Positions 35,008 to 44,010 of a stretch of DNA of 64,000 nucleotides are shown piece after piece. Within the stretch, counting starts at the first letter, position 1. Each line of letters starts with the position of its first letter. Source of the DNA: an uncultured Eubacterium sp. (GTDB lineage Bacteria > Bacillota > Clostridia > Lachnospirales > Lachnospiraceae). A program made the position numbers and the translations under genes. The DNA is taken from assembly GCA_910584645.1 (NCBI GenBank), contig CAJUAU010000013.1, positions 13,801-77,800 on the forward strand, given 5' to 3'. The notes under the pieces are model-generated. The model ran no database searches and was not told the DNA's origin. It saw only the letters and a list, made by a program, of their open reading frames with translations.

Positions 35008-35550
35008 TCAGGGCCGGTACATCCACTGGACCAGGGGAACATTGATCCGCGCCTCCAGCACACAGCTGAGTGCGAACACCAGAAGGATCACGATCACCGC
35101 GGGCATCTGTTTTTCCCTTCTTCGCTCCAGGATCCGGTAAAAGGAATAGACATAGAGCGGCACCAAAAAAAACAGATGGGGAACACCGGTGATCAGCCAG
35201 AATAAAATCCCCTTTGTCCCCCGAAGCATTACAAAGAAGGTAAGCAGAAAACCCGACTGCAGCCCGGTAAACATAATAAAGGCACGGATATAGAACTTAT
35301 ATATCTTTGTATACCCTGCCAGCCAGAGGACGGAAAATACCTTGCCCCGCTCCCATAATACAAACAGAAGAGCCTGGACAAAGTCCTGCTCCTCCATCGC
35401 CCAGAGAAGCATATTTTCCTCCATATGTGCCAGAGCCTCTCCCGCTGGCTTCTGACACAGATAATATAAAATTCCACCAGAAAAAAAACCGGCCAAAAAA
35501 AACAAAACTGCTTTTTTCTTCCGGTTTTTTATAAATTCTTTAAAACTCAT
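35008..35550 (-). CDS. spoIIM: Stage II sporulation protein M (SpoIIM/DUF95 family)
   Basis: 180 residues with about five membrane segments. The pattern GLQSGFLLTFFVMLRGTKG followed by PHLFFLVPLYVYSFY matches the SpoIIM/DUF95 family, which in sporulation works with SpoIID and SpoIIP in peptidoglycan remodelling during engulfment. The ATG at 35550 has GGGAGG seven bases upstream. The call rests on pattern only, without partner genes nearby. It would imply sporulation ancestry. Confidence 0.6.
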   Translation of the reverse strand: MSFKEFIKNRKKKAVLFFLAGFFSGGILYYLCQKPAGEALAHMEENMLLWAMEEQDFVQALLFVLWERGKVFSVLWLAGYTKIYKFYIRAFIMFTGLQSGFLLTFFVMLRGTKGILFWLITGVPHLFFLVPLYVYSFYRILERRREKQMPAVIVILLVFALSCVLEARINVPLVQWMYRP

Positions 35551-35654
35551 ATCCTGTCCTCCCCCACAGACAGACACAGATCCGATCCCAATGCCTGCCA
35601 TCTCTCTTCTATCTATATGAGAGGAAGGGCACAGTTATGAACAAATGATGTGGA

Positions 35655-36449
35655 TCAAAATAATTCATCCAACAAGATATAGTACCTTATTTTTTCCCAG
35701 TCCGGTTTTATACCCAATTCACGAAATAAAAGTAATCCGTCATGATCCGAGGAGGTAATATTTTCATTGCTTTTATATTTGCCACTATAATTATGCGACA
35801 GGCTTCGGTAACATAGGGCTATGTCACACCACTTATCCGCTATGCCAGTTTTACCTAAGTCTATGTAACCAGTCACTTCACCCTGAACGCCAAATATATT
35901 GGGAAGGCAGTAATCACCATGGGATAAAACCAGCTCCTCCTCTGGTTTGTTATCATCCAGCCATGACAGCAATGCTTCGGGATCTTGAAACCCATTTTCC
36001 CCAAATGTATCGGGCTCCACATTGTCTAAATCCACCAGTCCATGTTCAATATTGCAGGCTGCTGCGGCCAGTTTATGGGACAGCCTCTGATCCGATGGAC
36101 AATCAGAGATATCTATGCTCCATAATTTTTTCAGACCATCTGCCAGCAGTTTACACAAGACTGCCGGATTGTTCACGTACTCGCCGGAACATGCCATCTG
36201 CCCTGCACATTTACTCATTAACAAATAAGACCTTCCATCTGATCTCTCGTAAGCGTAGGGCACAGGGACAGGAAGCCGGTCCTGCATATACTGCATCATG
36301 CGGTATTCATTTTCAGCTTCTTCATTATCTTCTTGTATTTTTAAAACCTTATCTTTATAGATTAATACAGAAGCTTCAGACATGCCGATATCATCTGCCT
36401 GACATTCTTCATCTCTGATCAGATCATGTATTTTTTCCGGTAAAACCAC
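35655..36449 (-). CDS. APH(3')-family aminoglycoside phosphotransferase homologue
   Basis: 264 residues, the same length as APH(3')-IIIa. Conserved features are LPVPVPYAYERSDG, SIDISDCP near 115, the catalytic loop SHGDYCLPNIF (Asp and Asn present), the metal-binding YIDLGKTGIADKWCDIA, and a C-terminus (LGIKPDWEKIRYYILLDELF) nearly the same as remembered APH(3')-IIIa. The active site is intact, so it may phosphorylate kanamycin-type drugs; resistance is not shown. GTG start with AGGAGG five bases ahead. It stands alone beside a decayed acetyltransferase, with no transposon next to it. Confidence 0.85.
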   Translation of the reverse strand: MVLPEKIHDLIRDEECQADDIGMSEASVLIYKDKVLKIQEDNEEAENEYRMMQYMQDRLPVPVPYAYERSDGRSYLLMSKCAGQMACSGEYVNNPAVLCKLLADGLKKLWSIDISDCPSDQRLSHKLAAAACNIEHGLVDLDNVEPDTFGENGFQDPEALLSWLDDNKPEEELVLSHGDYCLPNIFGVQGEVTGYIDLGKTGIADKWCDIALCYRSLSHNYSGKYKSNENITSSDHDGLLLFRELGIKPDWEKIRYYILLDELF

Positions 36450-36491
36450 TTGTTCCTCCTCACGTACTTATAAAATTACCAACACATAAGT

Positions 36492-36744
36492 TCAGATGGA
36501 TTTAATAAAAAACATCTCCATCGGCTGTGCGAATTCAGGAATATCAATTACAAATCCTCCACAATCCTTATACCCTAATTTTCGATAGAAATGCTGCGCT
36601 TCTTCATCTACCTGTGTAGATGTTAACAGCATTTTATATCCTTGCGCTTTCATATCATGTTCCCAGAATTCGATCAGCTTTCTGCCATAACCCTTTCTTT
36701 GATATTCCCAGTCCACAAAAACCATGGTACAAAAGAGTTAACAT
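36492..36744 (-). pseudogene. Truncated GNAT acetyltransferase
   Basis: The C-terminal part of a GNAT protein is readable in one frame (VFVDWEYQRKGYGRKLIEFW gives the acetyl-CoA R/Q-x-x-G-x-G/A motif, then LGYKDCGGFVI). The N-terminal half is missing. A good ribosome site (AAGGAGG) and an ATG at 36744 remain upstream, but only six codons follow before they fall out of frame with the domain. An internal deletion in an acetyltransferase gene explains this. Confidence 0.7.
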
Positions 36745-36842
36745 CACGTATTCCTCCTTGCAATATAACAAATCTACTTTATTATACTACACATATTTTT
36801 AAACATCCAGTGCTCATTTTATTTGTTTTCAGCAGCACAGCT

Positions 36843-37277
36843 TTACACAGAAACCGAAATATTACTGCTCTGCTCCCCCGGTTTCACTTCCCCTGTCTTA
36901 GTATAAATAACAGGTTCCTTGACCGTATCCGGTTTAACTGTTTCCTGGCGTCCTTCCACGGAATCTGCTTTTGTATCCTTGCCTTCTCCCACTCTATCTT
37001 CCAGTTTTTCCTTTTCCTCCCTGCGTTTTTCAATGGCTTTCTCACGCTCTAACTTCTCTTTTTCTTTTTCTTCCTTCGCTTCTTCCTCCATGCCCTCATC
37101 GGCTTTTACCTGATACTTCTCTGCCCTTTCTGAGAAATCACCAGCATACTCCATGGCACGCTCCATGGTGGCTGTATCACCTCTGCGCCTTGCCTCCTTA
37201 AAAACCCGCATAGGCGTATTTAGCAGATTCACGTTAGTACTTGCTCCTACTAATCCTTCTATTGTTTTTGTATGCAT
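36843..37277 (-). CDS. Hypothetical highly charged helical protein
   Basis: 144 residues, no recognised family. The N-terminal third (EGLVGASTNVNLLNTPMRVF) is followed by a short helical segment with RRRGDTATMERAMEYAGDFS, then an almost uninterrupted Glu/Lys/Arg coiled coil (about 65-95), and a polar tail. It has no signal or membrane segment. GGAG lies nine bases before the ATG. The composition suggests a structural or adaptor protein. Confidence 0.6.
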   Translation of the reverse strand: MHTKTIEGLVGASTNVNLLNTPMRVFKEARRRGDTATMERAMEYAGDFSERAEKYQVKADEGMEEEAKEEKEKEKLEREKAIEKRREEKEKLEDRVGEGKDTKADSVEGRQETVKPDTVKEPVIYTKTGEVKPGEQSSNISVSV

Positions 37278-37377
37278 GATATTAATCTCCTTTCCGAAAC
37301 ATATGCTGTCAATCCTTCATCTTCTTTTTCGTCAGATTTAATATCCCTGTTTATATTTCCGTATTAAAGGGTCTGTT

Positions 37378-38715
37378 TTACGATATATCCGTCGTAACCA
37401 AGGGGATAAGAACAGATATTTCAAATACATGGTCCTCAACCTTCATACTAACCGTACCATCATACTTCCTGACTGTTTCATAAATATTAAAAAGGCCGGT
37501 CCCCTGCTTGATCTCCTTTATATCTTTCACTACGGTTCCATTTTTCACTACCAGAAGCAGACATTTTTTAATCTGCCGCGACTGCATATCCACAAAATGA
37601 TATTCCACATCTGCTACTTCCGTACATGCCTTTATCGCGTTGTCCAGAAGATTTCCAAAGAGTACACAAAGATCAAATTCATCCATGGTACAATGCTCAG
37701 GTATATACATATCCGCCACCCATCGGATAGAAAGCTCCTCTGCTTTTTTCTTTTTGTTGTACAATAATGCGTCTACTGCGTGATTTCCTGTAATCTCTTC
37801 ACTGCTGCCGATATTTCCACTCTCCATCATCTTTTTCAGATAATTTTCTGCTTTTTCAAATTCTTTCTTTTCCCATAAACCATACAGTGCGAGCACATGA
37901 TTTTTCATATCATGCCGCAGCCCTTCCATCTGCAGATACTGTTCATTCAGCATTTTATAAAATTCGATCTGCGAATCATACTGCTCCTTCTGACGCTGTT
38001 CCATATAAATCTTATTCATGAAAAAAACAAAACCTCCGGCAATACACGCTGCCAGAGCAGTCAGAAGACAAATTGATATATGGCTGAAGATCTGATTATA
38101 ATAAACATCCCAATATTCCACTCCATTGTTATTTGATACCACCATGATCCCTCTGCTCGCTCCCCAGTTCACAAGGTCTACAACTGCAACAATGCCTGCG
38201 ATAAGAACAGATATCATATAGTACCAGCTATTTATTTTATGTTCAAATACAGAACCAATCTTTCTTCTTAAAATACTCAGCACCAGAATAACCATGCAAT
38301 AAGCCATAGCACCAATGATATCTTCCAGCCCCGCTCCGATAAACGTTGCTTGTCCCTCCGTGATCCAATTTGTACAGGCCAGCAGGATACACGAAAAAAA
38401 AGAACACCCAAAATTCAATACTATTGTCCTGACAGCGATCAGCAGCATCGCCGTAAAAATTTTCTTCGCTGGGCTATCTGAAAAAAACAGACAAAACAAC
38501 CCCAGATATAATATATGGCTTATCATGATCAATAAAATATAATGAATACTGACACGTTCATTGAGAGTGTTAATACCTGCTTCCATCACTGGCAGGAGAA
38601 TAATAAATACTTTTTTATCTATCCTGAAATGCTCCAGATATCTTTCACTGAATCTGTACAGTTCTGCTATATATCCTATATAGCAGAACAGAAACACCAT
38701 GAACCCCCATCTCAT
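37378..38715 (-). CDS. GHKL-type sensor histidine kinase (AgrC-like)
   Basis: 445 residues. Six or seven membrane helices occupy about the first 220 residues. A cytoplasmic coiled coil leads to the phospho-acceptor box LRHDMKNHV, then the GHKL ATPase with NLLDNAIKAC (N-box) and QGTGLFNIYE (G-box). This is the architecture of peptide-sensing AgrC-type kinases. The ATG at 38715 overlaps the regulator stop as ATGA, with GGAGG six bases ahead. No AgrB or AgrD homologue is in the window, so the ligand is unknown. Confidence 0.88.
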   Translation of the reverse strand: MRWGFMVFLFCYIGYIAELYRFSERYLEHFRIDKKVFIILLPVMEAGINTLNERVSIHYILLIMISHILYLGLFCLFFSDSPAKKIFTAMLLIAVRTIVLNFGCSFFSCILLACTNWITEGQATFIGAGLEDIIGAMAYCMVILVLSILRRKIGSVFEHKINSWYYMISVLIAGIVAVVDLVNWGASRGIMVVSNNNGVEYWDVYYNQIFSHISICLLTALAACIAGGFVFFMNKIYMEQRQKEQYDSQIEFYKMLNEQYLQMEGLRHDMKNHVLALYGLWEKKEFEKAENYLKKMMESGNIGSSEEITGNHAVDALLYNKKKKAEELSIRWVADMYIPEHCTMDEFDLCVLFGNLLDNAIKACTEVADVEYHFVDMQSRQIKKCLLLVVKNGTVVKDIKEIKQGTGLFNIYETVRKYDGTVSMKVEDHVFEISVLIPLVTTDIS

Positions 38716-39428
38716 ATACTGCCTCCGCTTCTCTTCATATATTGCATGATCTCCCGGCAAAATGCCTCATATCTTCTTTTTGCCACCGCTATTTTTTCTC
38801 CGGTATCCAGCAGAATTTCCTGTCGGTTATAACTGTCCACATATTTTAAATTTACAAGAAAGCTCTTATGGCATCGAAAAAAACCTTTTCCTTTCAGTTC
38901 TTCCTCCAGAGTTCCCATCTGCTCATAGTAATCAAAACAGCCTTCCACGCTATGAACAGAAACAACCCTTCCTTTTATTTCAAAATAATATATTTCCCTC
39001 AGGTATAGCTTTTTTCTCTTTCTATCCTGATGGATCATCATAAATTCCTGGGGATCGCTTTCCAGCTTTTTTACTGCTCTTTGCAAAACTCTTTCCAATT
39101 TCAGATGATCCACCGGTTTTACCAGATATTGAAAGGCTTCTACGTCATATGCTTCAAAAACATACTCGCGGCTTCCTGATACAAAAACAAGTATTTTGTC
39201 AAATGCCTTATCTCTTAAAAGCTGCGCCGTTTTCATGCCATTGATCCCGCACATCATAATATCCAAAAAAACCATATCAAAATTTTCTATGGCATTTAGC
39301 AGCTCTCTTCCACTGGAGAACTGCTGCACAATAAAAGGAATGCCTGTCTCTTCTAAAATTTCTCTAATTTCTTTTGCCATGTTACAGCGGTCCAGCACTT
39401 CATCATCACACACTGCGACTGAAAGCAT
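38712..39428 (-). CDS. LytTR-family response regulator (AgrA-like)
   Basis: 238 residues. The receiver domain (VAVCDDEVLDRCNMAKEI) has the phospho-acceptor Asp in VFLDIMMCGINGM and the Lys in YLVKPVDHL. The LytTR DNA-binding domain spans about 135-230 (IYYFEIKGRVVSVHSVEG, then FFRCHKSFLVNLKYV). It pairs with the AgrC-like kinase that it overlaps by four bases. LytTR proteins bind pairs of direct repeats about one or two helical turns apart; see the repeats at 44011-44046. Confidence 0.9.
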   Translation of the reverse strand: MLSVAVCDDEVLDRCNMAKEIREILEETGIPFIVQQFSSGRELLNAIENFDMVFLDIMMCGINGMKTAQLLRDKAFDKILVFVSGSREYVFEAYDVEAFQYLVKPVDHLKLERVLQRAVKKLESDPQEFMMIHQDRKRKKLYLREIYYFEIKGRVVSVHSVEGCFDYYEQMGTLEEELKGKGFFRCHKSFLVNLKYVDSYNRQEILLDTGEKIAVAKRRYEAFCREIMQYMKRSGGSI

Positions 39429-39962
39429 CTATTTCACCTGCCCCACATCATTATAACTTATATATCGGCAAAAACCAGCTTATATATTTTATTTTTGCCA
39501 CGAACGGGAGATGGAATGTAGCGAACGGCACTTTATTGTGGTCTGCTTCAATAATCTGACTCTGATCGTTCTGGAATGTGCAGACGAAGCAGGGCATAAA
39601 AATGCTCCGCATTTCGTCTAAATAAGATGTGGAACAGTATAGGATGGTGTGGTATACTGTTATCGTTGTTATATGATAAATCAAAAATAAGAAAGTTAGG
39701 TGAGACATTGCTACGTAAAATATCTCTTGATGAATTTTTGAGATTAAGAAGGCTGGTTTATCGTAAAAAGCAAAATCATTGCGGGTGTCGTCATATATCT
39801 GGATTCTGGACATACTGAGGAAATTCGGCAGACTGGATTTTGATTTACCTGTTTTAATATAATGAATTTGGAGGAATAACAATGCAGAGTGTAAGAATTT
39901 TAGAGATGCCAGTGATATTTATAAAGTTTCTGCTGCAAAGTTTTTGCGGATAAGAATGTGTA
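39429..39962. other. Non-coding or decayed stretch between regulator and GNAT
   Basis: About 530 bases with no convincing gene. The minus-strand promoter of the two-component pair lies at its left end: TATAAT at 39450-39455 and, just upstream, GCCGATAT at 39462-39469, which resembles a sigma-28 -10. A well-formed ribosome site (TTGGAGG, 39869-39875) precedes an ATG at 39882, but that frame closes after 23 codons. Short plus-strand frames here look like remnants rather than genes. Confidence 0.4.
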
Positions 39963-40367
39963 ATGAAACGGCAGAGGTACTTGGACACAAGCCATGGACA
40001 GGTGGCATTCCTCCATATCATTGGATTGGAGAATGTTGGCGGTGACAGCAAAGAAACTGGAATGGATGTGGGTTTTCTCTGTCTAAAAGAAACAGGCAAA
40101 GATACAGTGGAACTCGCTGTTATGGGAGTATTAAAAAATTATCAGCGTAATGGTATAGGCCGTCAACTAGTTGAAACAGCAAAAGATATTGCATTTGCTA
40201 AAGGATATTCTTTTCTACAAGTAAAAACTGTAAAAATGGGAAAATATGATGTCTATGATAAAACAAATTTATTTTATCTGAGTTGTGGATTCAGAGAGTT
40301 TGAAGTATTCCCAACATTATGGGACGTAGAAAATCCCTGTCAGGTGTATGTTATGTCATTGCGGTAA
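39963..40367 (+). CDS. GNAT-family acetyltransferase, possibly 5'-degraded
   Basis: 134 residues. Motif A (LKNYQRNGIGRQLVETAKDI) and the following strand (GYSFLQVKTV) and motif B region (FYLSCGFREFEVF) are clear GNAT features. GNAT domains usually have 150-165 residues, and the N-terminal strand/helix pair is missing. No good ribosome site precedes this ATG, whereas a strong one exists at 39870 in another frame. The gene may be frameshifted or N-terminally eroded. Substrate unknown. Confidence 0.55.
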   Translation: MKRQRYLDTSHGQVAFLHIIGLENVGGDSKETGMDVGFLCLKETGKDTVELAVMGVLKNYQRNGIGRQLVETAKDIAFAKGYSFLQVKTVKMGKYDVYDKTNLFYLSCGFREFEVFPTLWDVENPCQVYVMSLR

Positions 40368-40643
40368 ATTATATAGTTTGTCTGGCTATACACTCAGTTT
40401 CCCCATTTTACAAGTTATTCTAAATATTTTATACCAGAAATCAACTGTTTATCCTTATGGGGTTGAAACAGGATTTTACTACATTTATCAATGCCTGTAT
40501 TTTTGAGGAAAAGAAAAAACTGGTTTACACGGTTTACACCAAACAGGATGGCAGCATATATGTCCCATATAAAAGCAACATTATTTTTGTTCTTAGAGCG
40601 CACGGCATATGGTATTTATTCATAAAAGCTGGAACTTATTTCT
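40368..40643. other. Intergenic stretch, no gene seen
   Basis: Between the convergent GNAT and AraC-type genes. A few short frames exist on both strands, but none has a ribosome site or a recognisable protein pattern, and no strong terminator is visible. Confidence 0.3.
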
Positions 40644-41555
40644 TTACAAATACTTCAATGCCAAATCGTTTAATTCCGCAGATAGTTTTTCTATTCCTAA
40701 TTTACCAGCAATCGGCAGAAAGATCCGAATCGTCTCTTTCGCCCTATCTTCCCGCTGCTGTTCACTTATCGCCCCGATCGTTCTCATATTATGAAGTCTT
40801 TCCGCAAGCTTGATGAGTGTTGCCGAAGATGCAAGCTTTTCCTCCTGATATTCCCATTCTGACGTCTCCTGCACAAGCTTTACAATCTCCGGTGGCAATT
40901 CTTCTCCTAATTGTTCCAGCGATACATTTCCTTTTTTAATGACATCGCAGAACATGCCAGCACAAATAACCTCGGGAGCTGCATTAAGTTCTGTCAGCAG
41001 AATTGCCACATTGAGTGGATGCGTGACGTAATCTTCTCCGGAATAGCGGCGGATCCCTTCATAGGCATGGCAGGCACAACGGTAAATCTGGTCCACCTGC
41101 GATTCCATTATATTGATTTCGTTCTCCCGCAATAAAGTCTTCCATATTTGTAAAAGTTCTTCTTTTGTTGCATTCTCTCTGGATGCCTGTAAAAACACGT
41201 GATTCATAGAAACACCCCCTGTTTGACTAATCTCATGCGCCATTAACTTCAAAAGAGAGGGAGAAAATCCGTATTCCCGCTTAAATGCTTTCGTAAAACC
41301 ACTGTGGGACTGCCATCCATATTTGACTGCCACGTCAAGAATCCTTTCACCATTCAGAATATCTTCCGACGCTTTGAGCAGCCGTCTTTTATTTACATAC
41401 TCCATCACTGTCATACCCATACTTTGCTTGAATATACGTAAAAAATGGTACTCGGAATATCCCACATACTCTGCAATCCTTCCTACCGACAGTACTTCCT
41501 GAAGGTGCAGGTCAATATAAGACAACACCAGATTCATTCTCTCCTTTGATTCCAT
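40644..41555 (-). CDS. AraC-type regulator fused to a SpoT-like HD domain
   Basis: 303 residues. The N-terminal ~105 residues are an AraC double HTH (LSVGRIAEYVGYSEYHFLRI, then GERILDVAVKYGWQSHSGF). The C-terminal ~145 residues align with the HD hydrolase domain of SpoT/Rel: YSGEDYVTHPLNVA keeps the first His, and LIKLAERLHNMRT is the later Rel motif. The central His-Asp pair is Cys-Asp (GMFCDVIKKG), and the later metal Asp is Glu. It may therefore sense rather than cleave a nucleotide. The ATG at 41555 has GGAAGGG eight bases ahead; a GTG three codons earlier is possible. Confidence 0.8.
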   Translation of the reverse strand: MESKERMNLVLSYIDLHLQEVLSVGRIAEYVGYSEYHFLRIFKQSMGMTVMEYVNKRRLLKASEDILNGERILDVAVKYGWQSHSGFTKAFKREYGFSPSLLKLMAHEISQTGGVSMNHVFLQASRENATKEELLQIWKTLLRENEINIMESQVDQIYRCACHAYEGIRRYSGEDYVTHPLNVAILLTELNAAPEVICAGMFCDVIKKGNVSLEQLGEELPPEIVKLVQETSEWEYQEEKLASSATLIKLAERLHNMRTIGAISEQQREDRAKETIRIFLPIAGKLGIEKLSAELNDLALKYL

Positions 41556-41702
41556 ATCCGTCACCCTTCCTGTTCTATGTGGTAACTCTACTATAAATCA
41601 AATTCAAAGGCAATGCTGTTCCTAAATTGCTATCCTAATGATTTCAACAGCATTTTCCGGCAAGTCCTCTCATCTGAATGCACCTTTGGGAGCCGATTTT
41701 CT

Positions 41703-42404
41703 TCATTCAAAAATAGTAAGTCTGGAATTCCCTGCTGACAAGGCTCCCGCCAGACATCCCTGGGCGGAATAATAGAGGATCCAGTTCGCCCACTGCACCC
41801 ATTCCTGCCTCTGGAGGCCAAACATCCAAAAAAGAAGCACAAAGTCTGATAGCAGAAAAAGTACTCCACCAGCCATAATGAGCAGGGAAAAAGTTTTCTG
41901 CCCCTGACGGCATCTCCAAAATGATAATGCCTTTACCATCATAAATGAAATCACGGCTGCATAGCCGATCAAAACTGGCAGAAGTCCGTGGAAATCAAAG
42001 TCTCCAAAAAACAGTAAAAGTACCAATACTGTAAATACCACAGCCGTCCAGGCGAGATCTTTCTTTGCCACCGCACATACCCGGCAGAAGGAGATAGAAA
42101 ACAGCACATGGGCTCCGGCAAAACTTGCAACCCCCAGCACGAATAAGACCCCCTGGTTCCCGTCCAGGGCAAGCAGCACATCTCCCGCCATGGAACATAG
42201 TAGAGCGATCAATACCGGGCATGAAAAGAACCGCCTGTCCTTATACCTTACGTATCCACACACACCTGTCAGAACGAAAAACAGGCTGGCAAGTGTCTTC
42301 AACAGTATCGTCTCTGTAGAAAGATCAAAATGGAATACTGTGAGCAGCCCTGCCACAGATAGAAACATAAGCCCCTCAAAGATTCGATACATTATTCTGT
42401 TCAT
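41703..42404 (-). CDS. YhhN/TMEM86-family lysoplasmalogenase-like membrane protein
   Basis: 233 residues with eight hydrophobic segments. Family motifs are CSMAGDVLLAL and GVASFAGAHVLFSISF in the middle and LFLLSDFVLLFWMF near the C-terminus. Characterised members hydrolyse the vinyl-ether bond of lysoplasmalogens; many anaerobic Clostridia make plasmalogens, so a membrane-lipid role fits. The ATG at 42404 has GGAGG six bases upstream and lies 28 bases inside the MCP gene. Confidence 0.78.
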   Translation of the reverse strand: MNRIMYRIFEGLMFLSVAGLLTVFHFDLSTETILLKTLASLFFVLTGVCGYVRYKDRRFFSCPVLIALLCSMAGDVLLALDGNQGVLFVLGVASFAGAHVLFSISFCRVCAVAKKDLAWTAVVFTVLVLLLFFGDFDFHGLLPVLIGYAAVISFMMVKALSFWRCRQGQKTFSLLIMAGGVLFLLSDFVLLFWMFGLQRQEWVQWANWILYYSAQGCLAGALSAGNSRLTIFE

Positions 42405-43920
42405 CCCCATCCTCCGTTCTCTCAAACCGGCTTATTTCATATAATTCTCTCGCCATCTGATCCACGCTGGAAAAGGTCTGTCCGGTCATATCTGTGATCT
42501 TTTCCTGATTGTTTGCTTCCTTCACAATGGAATCTGCCCGGTCCAGTGAATTTCTCACCAGCTCAGCCATCTCTTCAGCCATCTCCCGCACCTGCTGGCT
42601 GTGCTGGTTCGTCTGGCTGCTGCTCTCCGCGATCTGCTCTGTCTTCTGCCGCGAATCTTCCTGCAGCTGCCCAAGCTCCTGGGCCTCCTGTCTCGCATTG
42701 GAGATCTGTGTGATCCCCGAATTCACAGATATCATGTTCTGTCCATTTGACTCCTTGACCTGGTTCAGAGTCTCAAGTACATTGTCAACCACAGATTTGA
42801 TGGAAGTGCTCGCCTGTTTTGAATTTTCCGCCAATACCCGGATCTGCTCTGCTACCACAGCAAATCCCCTTCCATGTTCCCCGGCGCGTACCGCCTCAAT
42901 GGACGCATTTAATGCAAGCATATTTGTTTTTGCCGTAATGTCAGATATCTCACTGGCAAAAGCTGAGATCTCTGCAATGACTTTCTCCAGATGCTGAACC
43001 GATTCTCCGGTAAGATTCGCCTTTTCCTCAATGTCCTGCATGCTTTCCACGGCATCATTCATGATCTTCACATAACTCTGCATACGCTGCCAGATATCAT
43101 CTGAGATCTCCAGCATTTCTTTCGTCCGGTCGTCGATCATACCCATGGATTTTACCATTTCCCCTACAGAATTCTGCATACTATTTACGTGCCTCAGGCT
43201 TCTGTTGCAGTCCGCCGTGGTTTCCTGCGCCGAACTTACAATAGACTGATTGACCCGTCTCGACTCATTCATATTTTCCGCAAGCTGTTCTGTCATCTCC
43301 ACTAATTCAGAAGACGCTTTTCCACAGGTCTCTACCACTACCGCTACCTGTTCTGCACTGTGCAGGTTTTCCAAAATGGCTCTCGAAGCCCCGGCGATAT
43401 TTATAAAAACTACTGACATCACGATCTGTTCTATCGTAAAACCCACAGTACGGGTTAAAAACCACTCCATATTCGTAGGATATTCGATCTGCGCTACATT
43501 TCGTGAACGCAGAAATAAAGAGATGATAAGAAATATGTAGCTTACAATGGCGATCCGCAATGTGAATTTCTTGTCAAAAAACATACAGCTGAACAGCATT
43601 GCAAGGCCGTATGTCATATAAATGCCTATAGCCGAATTGCCGCCCAGGAGCATTACAACAAATCCTACAGCCAGCACACTGACATATTTCATCACCCTCA
43701 CAGGCACACCTGCTTTTTGTAACACTGTGGGCCCCACCGTACACACGCATCCAATAGGGGAAAGCACTGCCAGATCCAGATACCGAATCTGAAACACCCC
43801 GGCGGCAGTAGCGAGAAATAAAACAGGAAACACCAAAGTCATCCATAACAATACCTTCGCCAGACGTTTACACACGTTCCGGTCATTCTGCTCAAAAAAA
43901 TCCATCTGTTCTTCTGCCAT
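42376..43920 (-). CDS. Methyl-accepting chemotaxis-type signalling protein
   Basis: About 514 residues. Five or six membrane helices occupy residues ~20-185, with no large extracytoplasmic sensor domain. No HAMP is evident. A long cytoplasmic coiled coil contains the conserved hairpin tip (ALNASIEAVRAGEHGRGFAVVAEQ, written in part), the CheA/CheW contact. It probably senses a membrane or intracellular cue. Two starts are possible: ATG at 43920, or GTG at 43929 close to GAGG. The lysoplasmalogenase gene overlaps its end. Direct repeats and a weak-35 promoter lie upstream. Confidence 0.87.
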   Translation of the reverse strand: MAEEQMDFFEQNDRNVCKRLAKVLLWMTLVFPVLFLATAAGVFQIRYLDLAVLSPIGCVCTVGPTVLQKAGVPVRVMKYVSVLAVGFVVMLLGGNSAIGIYMTYGLAMLFSCMFFDKKFTLRIAIVSYIFLIISLFLRSRNVAQIEYPTNMEWFLTRTVGFTIEQIVMSVVFINIAGASRAILENLHSAEQVAVVVETCGKASSELVEMTEQLAENMNESRRVNQSIVSSAQETTADCNRSLRHVNSMQNSVGEMVKSMGMIDDRTKEMLEISDDIWQRMQSYVKIMNDAVESMQDIEEKANLTGESVQHLEKVIAEISAFASEISDITAKTNMLALNASIEAVRAGEHGRGFAVVAEQIRVLAENSKQASTSIKSVVDNVLETLNQVKESNGQNMISVNSGITQISNARQEAQELGQLQEDSRQKTEQIAESSSQTNQHSQQVREMAEEMAELVRNSLDRADSIVKEANNQEKITDMTGQTFSSVDQMARELYEISRFERTEDGDEQNNVSNL

Positions 43921-43975
43921 CTTCCGCACATCCTCTCTTTGTTCTGCAATTCAATATTTTTACATATGTTTCTTT

Positions 43976-44004
43976 ATTTTAGCAGAGCATGTGTAGAAAA
44001 AAAA
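43976..44004 (-). promoter_or_regulatory. Candidate promoter of the MCP gene with a poor -35
   Basis: TAAAAT (43976-43981), a 17-bp spacer, and TTTTTT as -35 (43999-44004) on the minus strand. The weak -35 and the adjacent direct repeats suggest activator dependence. Confidence 0.45.
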
Positions 44005-44010
44005 GCTTTT

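Noticed and set aside
39451..39882. Minus-strand open frame of 143 codons
   Set aside because: It overlaps the promoter of the two-component pair, has no ribosome site and no recognisable pattern.
41630..41869. Minus-strand open frame of 79 codons after the lysoplasmalogenase
   Set aside because: It overlaps the conserved C-terminus of the lysoplasmalogenase-like gene in another frame and has no start signal.
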